Shown piece by piece: positions 9,672-19,249 of a DNA stretch of 64,000 bases. The stretch spans positions 180,588 through 244,587 of the forward strand of contig NZ_BMFR01000004.1 of the NCBI RefSeq assembly GCF_014638995.1, written 5' to 3'. The position numbers were made by a program, and so were the translations under genes. How positions within the stretch are numbered: position 1 is the first letter of the stretch; each line of letters opens with the position of its first letter. This DNA is from Virgibacillus oceani (GTDB lineage Bacteria > Bacillota > Bacilli > Bacillales > Amphibacillaceae). The notes beneath the pieces were generated by a model. That model searched no databases, was not told the DNA's origin, and saw only the letters and a program-made list of their open reading frames with translations.

Positions 9672-9702
9672 AAGAAAAATCCCCGATAGATTAATCGAGG
9701 AT
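9672..9702 (-). terminator. terminator of the 28-residue repeat gene
   Basis: Stem ATCCCCGAT (9679-9687) with ATCGAGGAT (9694-9702), one mismatch, followed on the minus strand by TTTTTCTTTT. Confidence 0.88.
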
Positions 9703-9709
9703 CCTCCAA

Positions 9710-10456
9710 CTATTCCATATAATCAAAAACACCGTGAAAGGTATGCTTCATTTTCATCCCTTCAAAAGGGAATAATCCTTTTTCTTTGGCTTCATCCGCA
9801 TGATCGGTAATGATCTCATTCAATAACTGCTGTGCGTTTTTACCCTTTGTATCAATCCCTAGCTTTTCTGCAGATTGCATAATCTTTTTTTCCTGTATTT
9901 CCTTAGCTAGAGAATAATAATCCTTGCCTTCCGTTTTAATGTTTAACTTTTTTGCTTCTTTATTAATGTAATGTTCAAATATCGCTTTTTTAAGAGATTC
10001 TACATCTTTTCCTTCTGTAGAAATACCTAATTCATTTGCTTTCCGCTTAAGCTGTGCCTCATAAACTTCCTTAGCAAGTGCTTCCGGGTCTTTGCCTTCC
10101 GTTTCGATGCCTAGCTCTTTTGCCTTTTGTTTTACCTTTTCATGGTGCACTTCCTTAGCAAGCTCATCGATGCCTTTTCCCTCAGTCTTAATTCCAAGTT
10201 CCTGTGCAGCCTGTTTTACTTTTGCCTCATAAACTTCTTTTGCTAAGGTTTCAAGATTCTTGCCTTCCGTTTCAATACCTAATTCTTTTGCCTGCATTTT
10301 TATAAATGCTTCACTTTTGTGAAAAGCACCTTTATCTCTATGGTGATCCTGGTGTACGCCTTGCACATGGCCATGGTAAAATTCAGCAAATACGGCTGGC
10401 GCCTGGATAGCAAATGCCATTGAAAGTGCCAAAATAACAACTAATCCTTTTTTCAT
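9710..10456 (-). CDS. secreted protein with six 28-residue helical repeats
   Basis: A 248-residue protein with a Sec signal peptide (MKKGLVVILALSMAFAIQAP, cleavage after about AVFA, residue 24). After a His-rich segment come six consecutive repeats of exactly 28 residues, about residues 53-220, with the consensus KAKELGIETEGKDLEALAKEV. Each holds an invariant LGI-x-T-x-GK core and a following amphipathic helix. No catalytic motif is seen. The repeat resembles short helix-turn-helix folds of the SAP/SHOCT kind, but I cannot assign a named family. The protein should act outside the cell, perhaps at the wall. It is monocistronic, with its own terminator. Confidence 0.7.
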   Translation of the reverse strand: MKKGLVVILALSMAFAIQAPAVFAEFYHGHVQGVHQDHHRDKGAFHKSEAFIKMQAKELGIETEGKNLETLAKEVYEAKVKQAAQELGIKTEGKGIDELAKEVHHEKVKQKAKELGIETEGKDPEALAKEVYEAQLKRKANELGISTEGKDVESLKKAIFEHYINKEAKKLNIKTEGKDYYSLAKEIQEKKIMQSAEKLGIDTKGKNAQQLLNEIITDHADEAKEKGLFPFEGMKMKHTFHGVFDYME

Positions 10457-10648
10457 TTAGTTATCTTCCTTCCTATTTTGGGTTATACTTTTGCATTTAT
10501 TATCATTTCCCAAAACAGTAAATAAATGAAAAAAATTTTGTGGGTAATTCGTGAAATTTCAATCGATGAAAAGCAAGCTAATCGTAAAGCACTTCTGCTG
10601 GTGATGACAATATGAAGCTGAATTCCTGCTCGGTCACACATACTAAAC

Positions 10649-11611
10649 CTATCCCATCAATGCCAGCATCAGCGCTTTCTGTGCATGCAATCGATTCTCC
10701 GCTTGCTGAAATACAACCGACTGCTTGCCATCAATAATTTCCGCTGTAACTTCTTTTTCTCTGTGGGCTGGTAGGCAGTGCATAAAGATGGCGTCCTTTT
10801 TCGCATGGGAACATAGATCCTTATTCACTTGATAACCGGAAAACATTTGCTCACGAGTCGTTTGTTCATCCTCCTGCCCCATGCTCGCCCATACATCCGT
10901 ATAAATAATATCCGCCTGATCAACGGCATTTTGCGGATTGGATGTTACTTCTACTTTGCTTCCATGGGCGCTTGCAATAGATATGGCTTTTAACGTGATA
11001 CCTGGATCCGGCTGATATCCTGTTGGAGCCGCAACAGTTATATCCATGCCCATTGTTGCTGCTCCAATCATAAGTGAGTTTGCCATATTATTGCCATCAC
11101 CAATATAGGCAATCTCCAGCCCTTTAAGTCCACCTTTTATCTCTTGAATTGTTAGTAAATCCGCCAGCACCTGGCAAGGGTGATACGTATCCGTTAATCC
11201 ATTAATAACGGGAACACTTGCATTTTCGGCTAGTTCCTCTGCCGTCGCTTGTGAAAAAGTCCGAATCATGATGCCATCCAAATATCCCGACAATACTTTT
11301 GCTGTATCCGCTATCGGTTCACCCCTACCCATCTGCATATCTTGTTTGCTTAAAAACAGGCCCGTTCCACCCAGTTGAAAAATGCCTGCTTCAAATGAGA
11401 CACGTGTTCTAGTAGAGGATTTTTCAAAAATCATACCAAGTGTTTTTCCTTTTAATGGCTGCTTGTTCTCCCCCGCTTTTCGCGCATTTTTTAAATATGT
11501 CGCAAGCTCCAGCAAATATAAGAGCTCTTCCTCACTGTAGTCAGATAGTGTCAAAAAACTCCTGCCTGATAACGGATGCTTCAAACCCGCTTCCTTCGTC
11601 TTTAATTCCAT
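10649..11611 (-). CDS. argF: ornithine carbamoyltransferase
   Basis: This enzyme makes citrulline from ornithine and carbamoyl phosphate. The 320-residue protein has the carbamoyl-phosphate loop FEKSSTRTRVSFE (residues about 63-75), the HPCQVLADLLT block, and the ornithine-side FMHCLPAHR with the conserved cysteine. It starts immediately after the carB stop (11612), so it is the last gene of carA-carB-argF. The gene order places synthesis of carbamoyl phosphate next to its use for arginine. The start at 11611 has GGAG about 10 bases upstream, inside the carB end. No clear terminator follows. Confidence 0.96.
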   Translation of the reverse strand: MELKTKEAGLKHPLSGRSFLTLSDYSEEELLYLLELATYLKNARKAGENKQPLKGKTLGMIFEKSSTRTRVSFEAGIFQLGGTGLFLSKQDMQMGRGEPIADTAKVLSGYLDGIMIRTFSQATAEELAENASVPVINGLTDTYHPCQVLADLLTIQEIKGGLKGLEIAYIGDGNNMANSLMIGAATMGMDITVAAPTGYQPDPGITLKAISIASAHGSKVEVTSNPQNAVDQADIIYTDVWASMGQEDEQTTREQMFSGYQVNKDLCSHAKKDAIFMHCLPAHREKEVTAEIIDGKQSVVFQQAENRLHAQKALMLALMG

Positions 11612-14600
11612 TTAAAACACACGCTCCTTCATTTGATGGATGTTTTTCTTTTTTTGCAGATATTCATCAATGGCACATGGCGCTTCAACCGTTTGTGCTT
11701 CAGCCTGCAGAAGAGCAATCAATGTTTCCATGGATGTGAAACAAGCAGTGCTCGATTTAAGTGCATCCTCCCGTAATACCGCATGCTCATCGCGTGTATA
11801 GCTTTTATGTGTATCACATATTAATTGAAAACCATTATTCAAACACGTTTCCTGTGCCTCCGTGATACTCATTTCTACATTAATATTTACACCGCCAAGC
11901 ATCTTTGCCGTTGCGTGATCTGCAGCGATCTTAACGGGAACGTTCTCAAGTAAATGCACCAATTCCTTAGGTGCTGCTGAACAGAGCGACAGAAAAATTG
12001 GCTTCCCATCCTGTAAATCTACTAATCCATGTTCCTTCCAGCCAAACGCTTTTGCCATGGCCGCCCCAACAGTTTTACCGATTCCAATGGCTTCCCCTGT
12101 CGATTGCATTTCCGGACCTAAATACGGATCGGCACCTGCTATTTTATTCGTTGAAAACACAGGCATTTTAACAGCATAATAAGGAATATCCTCATGTAAC
12201 CCTAGCTGCAATCCCAGTTCTTTCAATGGCTGACCCATTTGCACACGAGTTGCTAAGTCAACCAGGGGAACGCCCGTAACTTTACTTGCAATTGGGACCG
12301 TTCTGGATGCCCTTGGATTAACCTCCAATACATAGATGTCTCTTTTATCTTCACTTAAAACAAATTGGATATTAACAATTCCTTTTAACGCCAATTCTTC
12401 AGAGATTAATTGTGTATACCTTTCAATTAACTTCTTTTGGTCAAAGTTCAAATCAGGGGAAGGAAATATCGCAATACTGTCACCGGAATGTATGCCCGCT
12501 CTTTCAACATGCTGGAAAATTCCAGGTATTACTATATCTTTTCCATCACAAACCACATCAATTTCTACTTCAAAACCAGGTATAAACTTATCAATTAATA
12601 AGGGGAAAGTTCGCACAATCGGATCACTATTTTTTAACCCCTCCAGATAGTTTAAAAGCTGTGATTGATCATATAAAACTACCATCCCTTGCCCGCCTAT
12701 TACATAGGAAGGGCGAAGCAGCACTGGATAACCAATATCACCTGCAGCCTTAACTGCATCCTTTGTGTTTGTCACCGTTTCACCAGGGATATGCGGAATA
12801 TCAAGCTTCCCTAATAGCTGGTAAAACTTATCCCGATCTTCTGCCGCTTCAATTGCCTGCAGAGTTGTTCCATAGACAGACACTCCTGCTTCACTTAACC
12901 CTTCAGCAAGATTAATCGCTGTTTGCCCGCCAAACTGCACGAATACCCCGTCTGCATTCTCTTTTTCTATGACGTGCAACACATCTTCTTCCGTTAAAGC
13001 TTCAAAATACAGGTGGTCAGCGGTATTAAAATCGGTACTGACAGTTTCCGGATTATTGTTAATGACAATCGCTTTTACCCCCTGTTCCTGTAAAGCCATT
13101 GCAGCATGAACAGAACAATAATCAAATTCTACACCCTGACCTATTCGGATAGGACCCGATCCCAGTACGACAACTTTTCGTTCACTGGTCAAAGACTCGA
13201 CCTCATCGAACTCATTCCATGTACTATAAAAATACGGGGTTTGTGCAGTAAATTCTGCTGCACACGTATCAACCATTTTGTAGGAAGGTGCCAAGTCAAG
13301 ATTTTTCCATAGTTCTCGGACTTCTTTTTTGTTCTTTTTAAACATCTCTGTCAGCAGGCTATCCGGGAATCCCATCATTTTTACTTTTACCCATTCATCC
13401 TTGCTAATCGTATCCCAATTCTTATCCAGCAGTGCCTTTTCCATGCTGATCATAGAAGCAATTTCGTTTAGAAAAAATTTATTGATTTCTGTTAGTTCAT
13501 GGATACGCTCAAGCTTATAGCCACGTCTAAATGCCTCAGCTACCACAAATAGCCGCTCATCTGTTGCCTCTCTTAATGCCTTGTCAATCCTTTCGTTCGT
13601 CCATTCCGTTAATTTAACCAAATTTACGTATTCCAGACCTATCTCAAGTGACCGTACTGCTTTGTTTAATGCAGCTGGGAAATTACGTGCAAGTGCCATG
13701 ACCTCACCTGTTGCCATCATCTGCGTTCCTAATAACCTGTCCGCATGGGCAAACTTGTCAAATGGCCAGCGTGGAATTTTTACTGCAATGTAATCAATTG
13801 CAGGCTCAAAGCTTGCGTATGTGCTGCCAGTGATTGGATTGAGCAATTCATCTAAGTGATAGCCGAGAGCAAGCTTTGCGGCAATTCGCGCGATTGGATA
13901 ACCAGTTGCTTTCGATGCAAGAGCACTTGAACGACTCACCCGTGGATTAACTTCAATAATCACATATTCATCACTTTCTGGATTCAAGGCAAACTGAATA
14001 TTGCATCCCCCAACAACCCCAAGCTCACGGATTACCTTGCAGGAGGTGCTTCTAAGCATTTGATACTGCCTGTCATTCAATGTTTGTGAAGGGGCGACAA
14101 CGATACTGTCACCCGTATGTATACCCACCGGATCAATGTTTTCCATATTGCAGACAATAATGCATGTATCGTTAGCATCACGCATTACCTCGTACTCAAT
14201 CTCCTTCCAGCCTTTAACACTTTGTTCAACCAACACCTGGCCAATCGGACTGGCATGGATTCCATTTTTCACGATGGCTTTCAATTCCTGTTCATTGTTC
14301 GCGATTCCGCCGCCAGCCCCGCCTAACGTATAAGCAGGTCTGACGATAATGGGGTAGCCTGTAGTCACAGAAAATTGAACAGCCTCATCTGCCGAGACAG
14401 TCGATAAACTCTTCGCGACTGGTTCACCAATATCACCCATCAGCGATTTAAAAAGCTCCCGGTCTTCTCCTTTTTGAATTGTATCCAAAGGCGTGCCCAG
14501 CAATTCCACATTAAATTGGTCCAAAATTCCTGATTTAGACAGGGAAACAGCAAGATTCAGCCCCGTCTGTCCGCCAAGCGTAGGCAAAATACCATCCGGG

Positions 14601-14845
14601 TTTTCTTTTTTAACAATTTCCGTTAATGATTCCAATGTCAAAGGCTCCAGATAAACCTGATCCGCTATTGCCTGATCTGTCATGATAGTGGCTGGATTAT
14701 TATTGACCAGGATAACCTCAACGCCTTCTTCTTTTAAAGCAAGACAGGCCTGAGTACCAGCATAATCAAATTCAGCCGCCTGCCCGATTACAATAGGACC
14801 TGATCCTATAACAAGCACTTTGCTGATATGAGACAATTTAGGCAT
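11612..14845 (-). CDS. carB: carbamoyl-phosphate synthase, large subunit (arginine-linked)
   Basis: CarB makes carbamoyl phosphate from bicarbonate, ATP and ammonia channelled from CarA. The 1077-residue protein shows the expected duplication. The first ATP-grasp half covers about residues 1-400, with GSGPIVIGQAAEFDYAGTQA. An oligomerisation segment covers about 400-550, and the second ATP-grasp half about 550-930, with GSGPIRIGQGVEFDYCSVHA. A C-terminal methylglyoxal-synthase-like domain (about 940-1077) normally binds allosteric effectors. The start overlaps the carA end by eight bases. Linkage to argF and the ARG boxes upstream of carA mark this as the arginine-regulated enzyme; a separate pyrimidine copy may exist elsewhere. 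Confidence 0.96.
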   Translation of the reverse strand: MPKLSHISKVLVIGSGPIVIGQAAEFDYAGTQACLALKEEGVEVILVNNNPATIMTDQAIADQVYLEPLTLESLTEIVKKENPDGILPTLGGQTGLNLAVSLSKSGILDQFNVELLGTPLDTIQKGEDRELFKSLMGDIGEPVAKSLSTVSADEAVQFSVTTGYPIIVRPAYTLGGAGGGIANNEQELKAIVKNGIHASPIGQVLVEQSVKGWKEIEYEVMRDANDTCIIVCNMENIDPVGIHTGDSIVVAPSQTLNDRQYQMLRSTSCKVIRELGVVGGCNIQFALNPESDEYVIIEVNPRVSRSSALASKATGYPIARIAAKLALGYHLDELLNPITGSTYASFEPAIDYIAVKIPRWPFDKFAHADRLLGTQMMATGEVMALARNFPAALNKAVRSLEIGLEYVNLVKLTEWTNERIDKALREATDERLFVVAEAFRRGYKLERIHELTEINKFFLNEIASMISMEKALLDKNWDTISKDEWVKVKMMGFPDSLLTEMFKKNKKEVRELWKNLDLAPSYKMVDTCAAEFTAQTPYFYSTWNEFDEVESLTSERKVVVLGSGPIRIGQGVEFDYCSVHAAMALQEQGVKAIVINNNPETVSTDFNTADHLYFEALTEEDVLHVIEKENADGVFVQFGGQTAINLAEGLSEAGVSVYGTTLQAIEAAEDRDKFYQLLGKLDIPHIPGETVTNTKDAVKAAGDIGYPVLLRPSYVIGGQGMVVLYDQSQLLNYLEGLKNSDPIVRTFPLLIDKFIPGFEVEIDVVCDGKDIVIPGIFQHVERAGIHSGDSIAIFPSPDLNFDQKKLIERYTQLISEELALKGIVNIQFVLSEDKRDIYVLEVNPRASRTVPIASKVTGVPLVDLATRVQMGQPLKELGLQLGLHEDIPYYAVKMPVFSTNKIAGADPYLGPEMQSTGEAIGIGKTVGAAMAKAFGWKEHGLVDLQDGKPIFLSLCSAAPKELVHLLENVPVKIAADHATAKMLGGVNINVEMSITEAQETCLNNGFQLICDTHKSYTRDEHAVLREDALKSSTACFTSMETLIALLQAEAQTVEAPCAIDEYLQKKKNIHQMKERVF

Positions 14846-15923
14846 ATTGCTTCACCCCTTTGACAGGTATTTGGCTAACAAAATCTTGAAAAATTGATTG
14901 TGTATCACTAGGTCCCGGGTGTGCTTCCGGATGAAATTGTACCGTCATAATTGGCTTATGGCTGTGAACAAGCCCCTCAACGGTTTGGTCATTCACATTC
15001 ATGTACGATACCTGAAAGTCATCCATAATGTTTGAATCCAAATCGACTGCATAGCCATGATTTTGCGATGTAATCACGACTTTTCCTGTACGTAAATCTT
15101 TTACCGGATGATTACTGCCGCGGTGCCCATACGGTAATCGTTTTGTTTTGCCTCCATATGCCAGCGCAACAAGCTGGTGTCCAAGACAAATTCCTAAAGT
15201 CGGATAGCTTTCGGAGATTTCTCTAATATTGCTCGTCATATACCGTAAATCTTCGGGATCTCCAGGACCATTAGACAAAACAATTGCATCTGGATGCAGT
15301 GCTTTCACTGCTTCTGGATTTGCATCAAACGGAACGACTGTAACATTGCAATCAAGTTCCGCTAATGTGCGAACAATGGAATGTTTACATCCGAAATCGT
15401 AAATAACTACATGGGGATGCGTTTCAGAATTAATTTTATACTGAGTAGTCGTTTGGATAGACACCCTTTTCACAATTTCAGAATCCACCTTCAATTGCTG
15501 CGGAGCATCTTGCATTACAGAAGTTATTCTGCCATAAACCTCCCCATGGTCCCGAATTATGCGGGTAAGTTTGCGGGTATCTATTTCGAATAGACAAGGA
15601 ATCTCATACTTATTGATCATATCTTCAAGTGACAGCGTTGATTGATAATGTTCTGGTGTACGGCAGGGATGCGATATAATTAAACCGGCTAGTGCAGGAT
15701 TAAGACTTTCATAATCAATTTCACTGAACCCGTAGTTACCGATTAACGGGTACGTCATACCCACGATTTGACCTGCATAAGAAGGGTCTGTCATTACTTC
15801 TTGATAGCCTGTCATCGACGTATTAAAAACTAGCTCTCCTTCAGAAGCATGTATTTTCCCAAGCCATTTCCCTTCCAAAATATCTCCGGTACTCAGCACA
15901 AGATACCCTGTTTTTTCTCCCAT
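14838..15923 (-). CDS. carA: carbamoyl-phosphate synthase, small (glutaminase) subunit
   Basis: CarA hydrolyses glutamine and passes ammonia to CarB. The 361-residue protein has the small-subunit N-terminal domain (TGDILEGKWLG, TGYQEVMTDPSY) and a C-terminal class I glutamine amidotransferase domain. The nucleophile cysteine lies in GICLGHQLVALAYG (near residue 245), and the His/Glu of the triad in VQFHPEAHPGP. It is the first gene of carA-carB-argF. The ATG has GGAGGAGGAAG upstream. The transcript is predicted to start near 16062, giving an untranslated leader of about 140 bases in which I see no obvious attenuator. Confidence 0.96.
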   Translation of the reverse strand: MGEKTGYLVLSTGDILEGKWLGKIHASEGELVFNTSMTGYQEVMTDPSYAGQIVGMTYPLIGNYGFSEIDYESLNPALAGLIISHPCRTPEHYQSTLSLEDMINKYEIPCLFEIDTRKLTRIIRDHGEVYGRITSVMQDAPQQLKVDSEIVKRVSIQTTTQYKINSETHPHVVIYDFGCKHSIVRTLAELDCNVTVVPFDANPEAVKALHPDAIVLSNGPGDPEDLRYMTSNIREISESYPTLGICLGHQLVALAYGGKTKRLPYGHRGSNHPVKDLRTGKVVITSQNHGYAVDLDSNIMDDFQVSYMNVNDQTVEGLVHSHKPIMTVQFHPEAHPGPSDTQSIFQDFVSQIPVKGVKQYA

Positions 15924-16060
15924 TTCACTTCCTCCTCCACAATTAATATTAATGCATCAAAGTGAATTTTTATTCATAATAACTCCAACTAAACACTTCG
16001 CCATTATAATTACATAGCAATGCAAACACCGTAATACCAGCAAACATACTATTTAACTGT

Positions 16061-16098
16061 TTTGAATTATTATGCACCATTATGTATATTATTTCAAT
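16061..16098 (-). promoter_or_regulatory. carA promoter covered by tandem ARG boxes
   Basis: Boxes TTTGAATTATTATGCACC (16061-16078) and TATGTATATTATTTCAAT (16081-16098), two bases apart, each match the ARG consensus at about 16 of 18 positions. On the minus strand: -35 TTGAAA (16092-16097), 17-bp spacer, -10 CATAAT (16069-16074). The layout is the same as upstream of argG, base for base over most of the element. The rest of the 394-bp gap up to the phosphodiesterase-like gene (16099-16317) shows no promoter I can assign. Confidence 0.87.
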
Positions 16099-16317
16099 AG
16101 CTATTATATAATTTTTATAACTTTTTAAATTTTGTTTTTCTCTAAACTTGTGCATCAGCTTCGATCATTGTCATCATTTTATAGCCCTAGCCAAAAGTCT
16201 CTCATTTATTCCGAATTATCAAAAAATAAATCCATTGCACTATATACAGGCCTATACTTAAAAGCTACTATAAACTTGAAAGTATTACTAGATTCTGAAG
16301 GGAGGAGGCATTGAAAA

Positions 16318-17172
16318 ATGAAGAACCAGCTTTTTATCGTGTTCTCTATGCTGCTTATGATTCTACTTACACCAAGCATAGCAACAGCGGATAGTTTCCC
16401 TGATAGGCACCAGGACATCAAACTTAATGTAATGACCTTTAATATCCATGCAGGTATCGGAAGTGACGGAGTATATGACATCAATCGTACCGCTGAAACA
16501 ATCCGCAGCTCTGGAGCAGACATCGTTGGCCTGCAGGAAGTGGATGTTAATTGGGGATACAGGAGTAATTTTGATGACCAGGTGCAATATCTTGCTGAGA
16601 AACTGGATATGCATGCATTCTTTGCACCTATTTACAATCAGGAACCACTCAATGAAGGCGAACCACGCAGAAAATATGGATTAGCTGTTTTGAGCAACTA
16701 TCCTATTATCAAAGCAAAAAACTATGAAATAACAAGACTATCAACGCAAGATGCCAATCCTGTGCCAGGTCCAGCACCTGGATTTCCCGGCGTTTTAATT
16801 AATGTAAAAGGTATCCACGTCCCTTTCTATGTAACGCACCTGGACTACCGTGGGGATCCCTACATCCGGGAAATGCAAGTAGACGATATGCTGAACATTA
16901 TTTCTGAACAAAAAAACGCTATTCTAGTAGGTGATATGAATGCAGCACCTGACGCACCTGAACTCAAGCCATTATTTGAAAGATTCCAAGACGTTTGGAC
17001 TATGGCAGGAAAAGGTGATGGATACACTTACCCAGAAACCTCACCCGAAAAACGTATTGATTATATTCTTACATCACCGAATTCAACTATTTCCAACACC
17101 AACGTCATTGACAGTATAGCTTCTGATCATTTAGCCGTAACAACTGAAGTGACCCTTACGCGAGGTAAATAA
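16318..17172 (+). CDS. secreted endonuclease/exonuclease/phosphatase-family hydrolase
   Basis: A 284-residue protein with a Sec signal peptide ending near residue 25 (ATADS). The mature part carries the full EEP metal-dependent phosphodiesterase motif set: MTFNIHAG, GLQEVDVN (metal-binding Glu), THLDYRGDP (His), LVGDMNAAPDAP (Asp/Asn) and a final SDHLAV (Asp-His). Such secreted enzymes cleave nucleic acids, sphingomyelin or other phosphodiesters; the substrate is not readable. It lies 20 bp upstream of the nagZ-like gene on the same strand, suggesting an operon of exported hydrolases that salvage polymers. The ATG follows GGGAGGAGG. Confidence 0.9.
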   Translation: MKNQLFIVFSMLLMILLTPSIATADSFPDRHQDIKLNVMTFNIHAGIGSDGVYDINRTAETIRSSGADIVGLQEVDVNWGYRSNFDDQVQYLAEKLDMHAFFAPIYNQEPLNEGEPRRKYGLAVLSNYPIIKAKNYEITRLSTQDANPVPGPAPGFPGVLINVKGIHVPFYVTHLDYRGDPYIREMQVDDMLNIISEQKNAILVGDMNAAPDAPELKPLFERFQDVWTMAGKGDGYTYPETSPEKRIDYILTSPNSTISNTNVIDSIASDHLAVTTEVTLTRGK

Positions 17173-17192
17173 TTTTATAGGAGTGAAATTGT

Positions 17193-18974
17193 ATGAAAAA
17201 ACGATTGTTCGCGATTCTTTCAAGTTTTTTCCTAATCCTAATGAGTTTTCCAGTGATGAGCTCGGCAAATGGCTGGGACGATCCAACGAAGCCTGGATGG
17301 GGTAACGGCAGCAAAGCAAAGCATGGCTGGATTATTAGTAAAATGAGGCACATGACATTAGAAGAAAAAATCGGTCAGTTATTTGTTATTCATATGTATG
17401 GCAAAACACCTACTGATCCTGATTATGAAGACACAAACATCAGCATGAACCGTGGAGCCAAGAATTTCAAGGAGGCCATCGAAAACTATCATGTTGGCGG
17501 AATTATCTATTTTAATTGGACAGACAATATTGGTACACCCATTGACACGGCACAAGTAAATGCCCTATCAAATGGATTACAGGAGATCGCAATGAATCAG
17601 CGAATGCCAATCCCATTATTCATTTCAACGGACCAGGAAGGAGGAATTGTGCAGCGGATTACAAGTCCTGGCACGGTTTTCCCTGGTAATATGGCACTTG
17701 GAGCAACAAGGTCCACAGAATATGCAGCACAATCTGCGGCAATTTTGGGTAAGGAACTAAGCAGTCTTGGCATCAACATGAACTTTGCACCAGTTGCAGA
17801 TGTGAATGTTAATCCAGAAAATCCCGTTATCGGTGTCCGCTCATTTAGTGAAGATCCTGAGCTTGTTTCTGACTTAACTGTTGCCCAGGTTCAGGCATAT
17901 GAAGATCAAAACGTAATTCCAACTGCAAAGCATTTTCCGGGACATGGAGATACAAATGTCGATTCGCATTATGGTTTACCAATAATAAACCATGATCTAG
18001 AAACACTGCACAACATTGATTTAAAACCATTCAAGGCAGCAATTGATAATGGTATAGACGCAATTATGACGGCACATATTGTCGTTCCTGCACTAGATGA
18101 TTCCGGTCTGCCAGCAACTTTATCGAAGCCAATTTTACAAGGTCTTTTACGCGAAGAAATGGGCTTTGAAGGATTAATTGTGACAGACAGTCTTGGCATG
18201 TCAGGAGCCAATGTCGTTGAACCCGATCGTGTTGCTATTGAAGCATTTAAGGCAGGGAACGATATTTTACTAAACCCGCCTGATGTTGCACTTGCCTATA
18301 ACTCCATGCTAGATGCCGTTCAGAGTGGCGAAATTAGTGAAGAGCGTGTGGATGAATCTGTTTATCGTATTTTAAAAGCAAAAATGGAAAAAGGCTTATT
18401 CGGAAATAGCTACACCGATCCAAGTGAAATTGAAAATATCGGTACGGAGGATAATCTAGCAAAAGCCGCTGAAATTGCGGATAAGAGTATTACACTTGTT
18501 AAAAACGAAAACAGCTTGCTGCCATTGAAAAATAATAAAAGTGTGTTTGTAACAGGACCATCAGCCGGTGATCCCGACTATTTATCAGATCTATTAGAGG
18601 ATAAAGGCTACGATTCCAGTGTTTACGCTACGAACACCAGCCCGACTGCCAGCCAAATTGCTGAGGCTACTGAACGTGCAGCGAATGCGGATACAATCAT
18701 TGTAACCTCGTATACCGCAAACACAAATTCGGCCCAACAACGTTTGGTAGATTCCATAAAACAAACAGGAAAACCTGTTATTGTAACGGCAATGCGCAAC
18801 CCATATGACATCATGGTATTCCCTGATGTAAATGCATATCTTGCCACTTACGGAAACCGCGATGTATCAGTTGAAGCATTAGCACGTGTGCTCAGTGGTG
18901 AAGTCAATCCTGAAGGTAAATTGCCGGTAACAATCCCGGGTCTGTATGATTTTGGACATTATTTGAGCTATTAA
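17193..18974 (+). CDS. nagZ: secreted beta-N-acetylglucosaminidase, GH3 (NagZ type)
   Basis: A 593-residue glycoside hydrolase family 3 enzyme that removes N-acetylglucosamine from muropeptides or wall fragments. It has a Sec signal peptide (to about residue 26). The TIM barrel runs about 45-390 with the NagZ signature KHFPGHGDTNVDSH (about residues 246-259), whose Asp-His pair is the general acid/base. The nucleophile segment is LIVTDSLGMSGA. A C-terminal alpha/beta domain covers about 415-590. The two-domain form is like B. subtilis NagZ (YbbD), which acts in wall recycling. The preceding gene is probably co-transcribed. Confidence 0.9.
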   Translation: MKKRLFAILSSFFLILMSFPVMSSANGWDDPTKPGWGNGSKAKHGWIISKMRHMTLEEKIGQLFVIHMYGKTPTDPDYEDTNISMNRGAKNFKEAIENYHVGGIIYFNWTDNIGTPIDTAQVNALSNGLQEIAMNQRMPIPLFISTDQEGGIVQRITSPGTVFPGNMALGATRSTEYAAQSAAILGKELSSLGINMNFAPVADVNVNPENPVIGVRSFSEDPELVSDLTVAQVQAYEDQNVIPTAKHFPGHGDTNVDSHYGLPIINHDLETLHNIDLKPFKAAIDNGIDAIMTAHIVVPALDDSGLPATLSKPILQGLLREEMGFEGLIVTDSLGMSGANVVEPDRVAIEAFKAGNDILLNPPDVALAYNSMLDAVQSGEISEERVDESVYRILKAKMEKGLFGNSYTDPSEIENIGTEDNLAKAAEIADKSITLVKNENSLLPLKNNKSVFVTGPSAGDPDYLSDLLEDKGYDSSVYATNTSPTASQIAEATERAANADTIIVTSYTANTNSAQQRLVDSIKQTGKPVIVTAMRNPYDIMVFPDVNAYLATYGNRDVSVEALARVLSGEVNPEGKLPVTIPGLYDFGHYLSY

Positions 18975-19189
18975 AGTAAAGGAGCTTGGACATAACAAAC
19001 GATTTTCAGAACGTTACTTTTTCATATATTAGCAACTTAGTAAATAAAATGGGACGGAGTATACTAGTTATGCTGCTATTATCACGTCGTCCGGGGTCGC
19101 AATGGGAGAGGAGCTCGAGCGAGATCGCACTGCACTCGAGTTCTGCATCGCATTTTACTGATAATTAGCCGTAGAGATACGATACTCAT
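18975..19189. other. intergenic region with GC-rich hairpin sequence
   Basis: This stretch is more GC-rich than its flanks. It contains an inverted repeat GAGCTCGAG (19111-19119) with CTCGAGTTC (19135-19143), and a weaker pair GGGACG (about 19052) with CGTCC. No credible ORF. It may be a dispersed noncoding element, but no second copy is present here. Confidence 0.4.
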
Positions 19190-19249
19190 AAAGAGGAATC
19201 CGAGCTAATACAAATTCTAATTGAAGAATTATAGTTCGGATTTCTCTTT
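19190..19249. terminator. long stem-loop between convergent genes
   Basis: Outer 17-bp stem 19190-19206 with 19233-19249 (AAAGAGGAATCCGAGCT against AGTTCGGATTTCTCTTT, two wobble pairs). It encloses a second small stem AATTCT/AGAATT (19212-19229). Placed to end both nagZ and the opposing hydrolase gene. Confidence 0.6.

Noticed and set aside
15970..16155. 60-codon minus-strand frame upstream of carA
   Set aside because: It spans the ARG boxes and promoter and has no ribosome site.
10457..16317. T-box or attenuator in the arginine operons
   Set aside because: No T-box consensus or specifier structure is seen; the ARG boxes explain the regulation.
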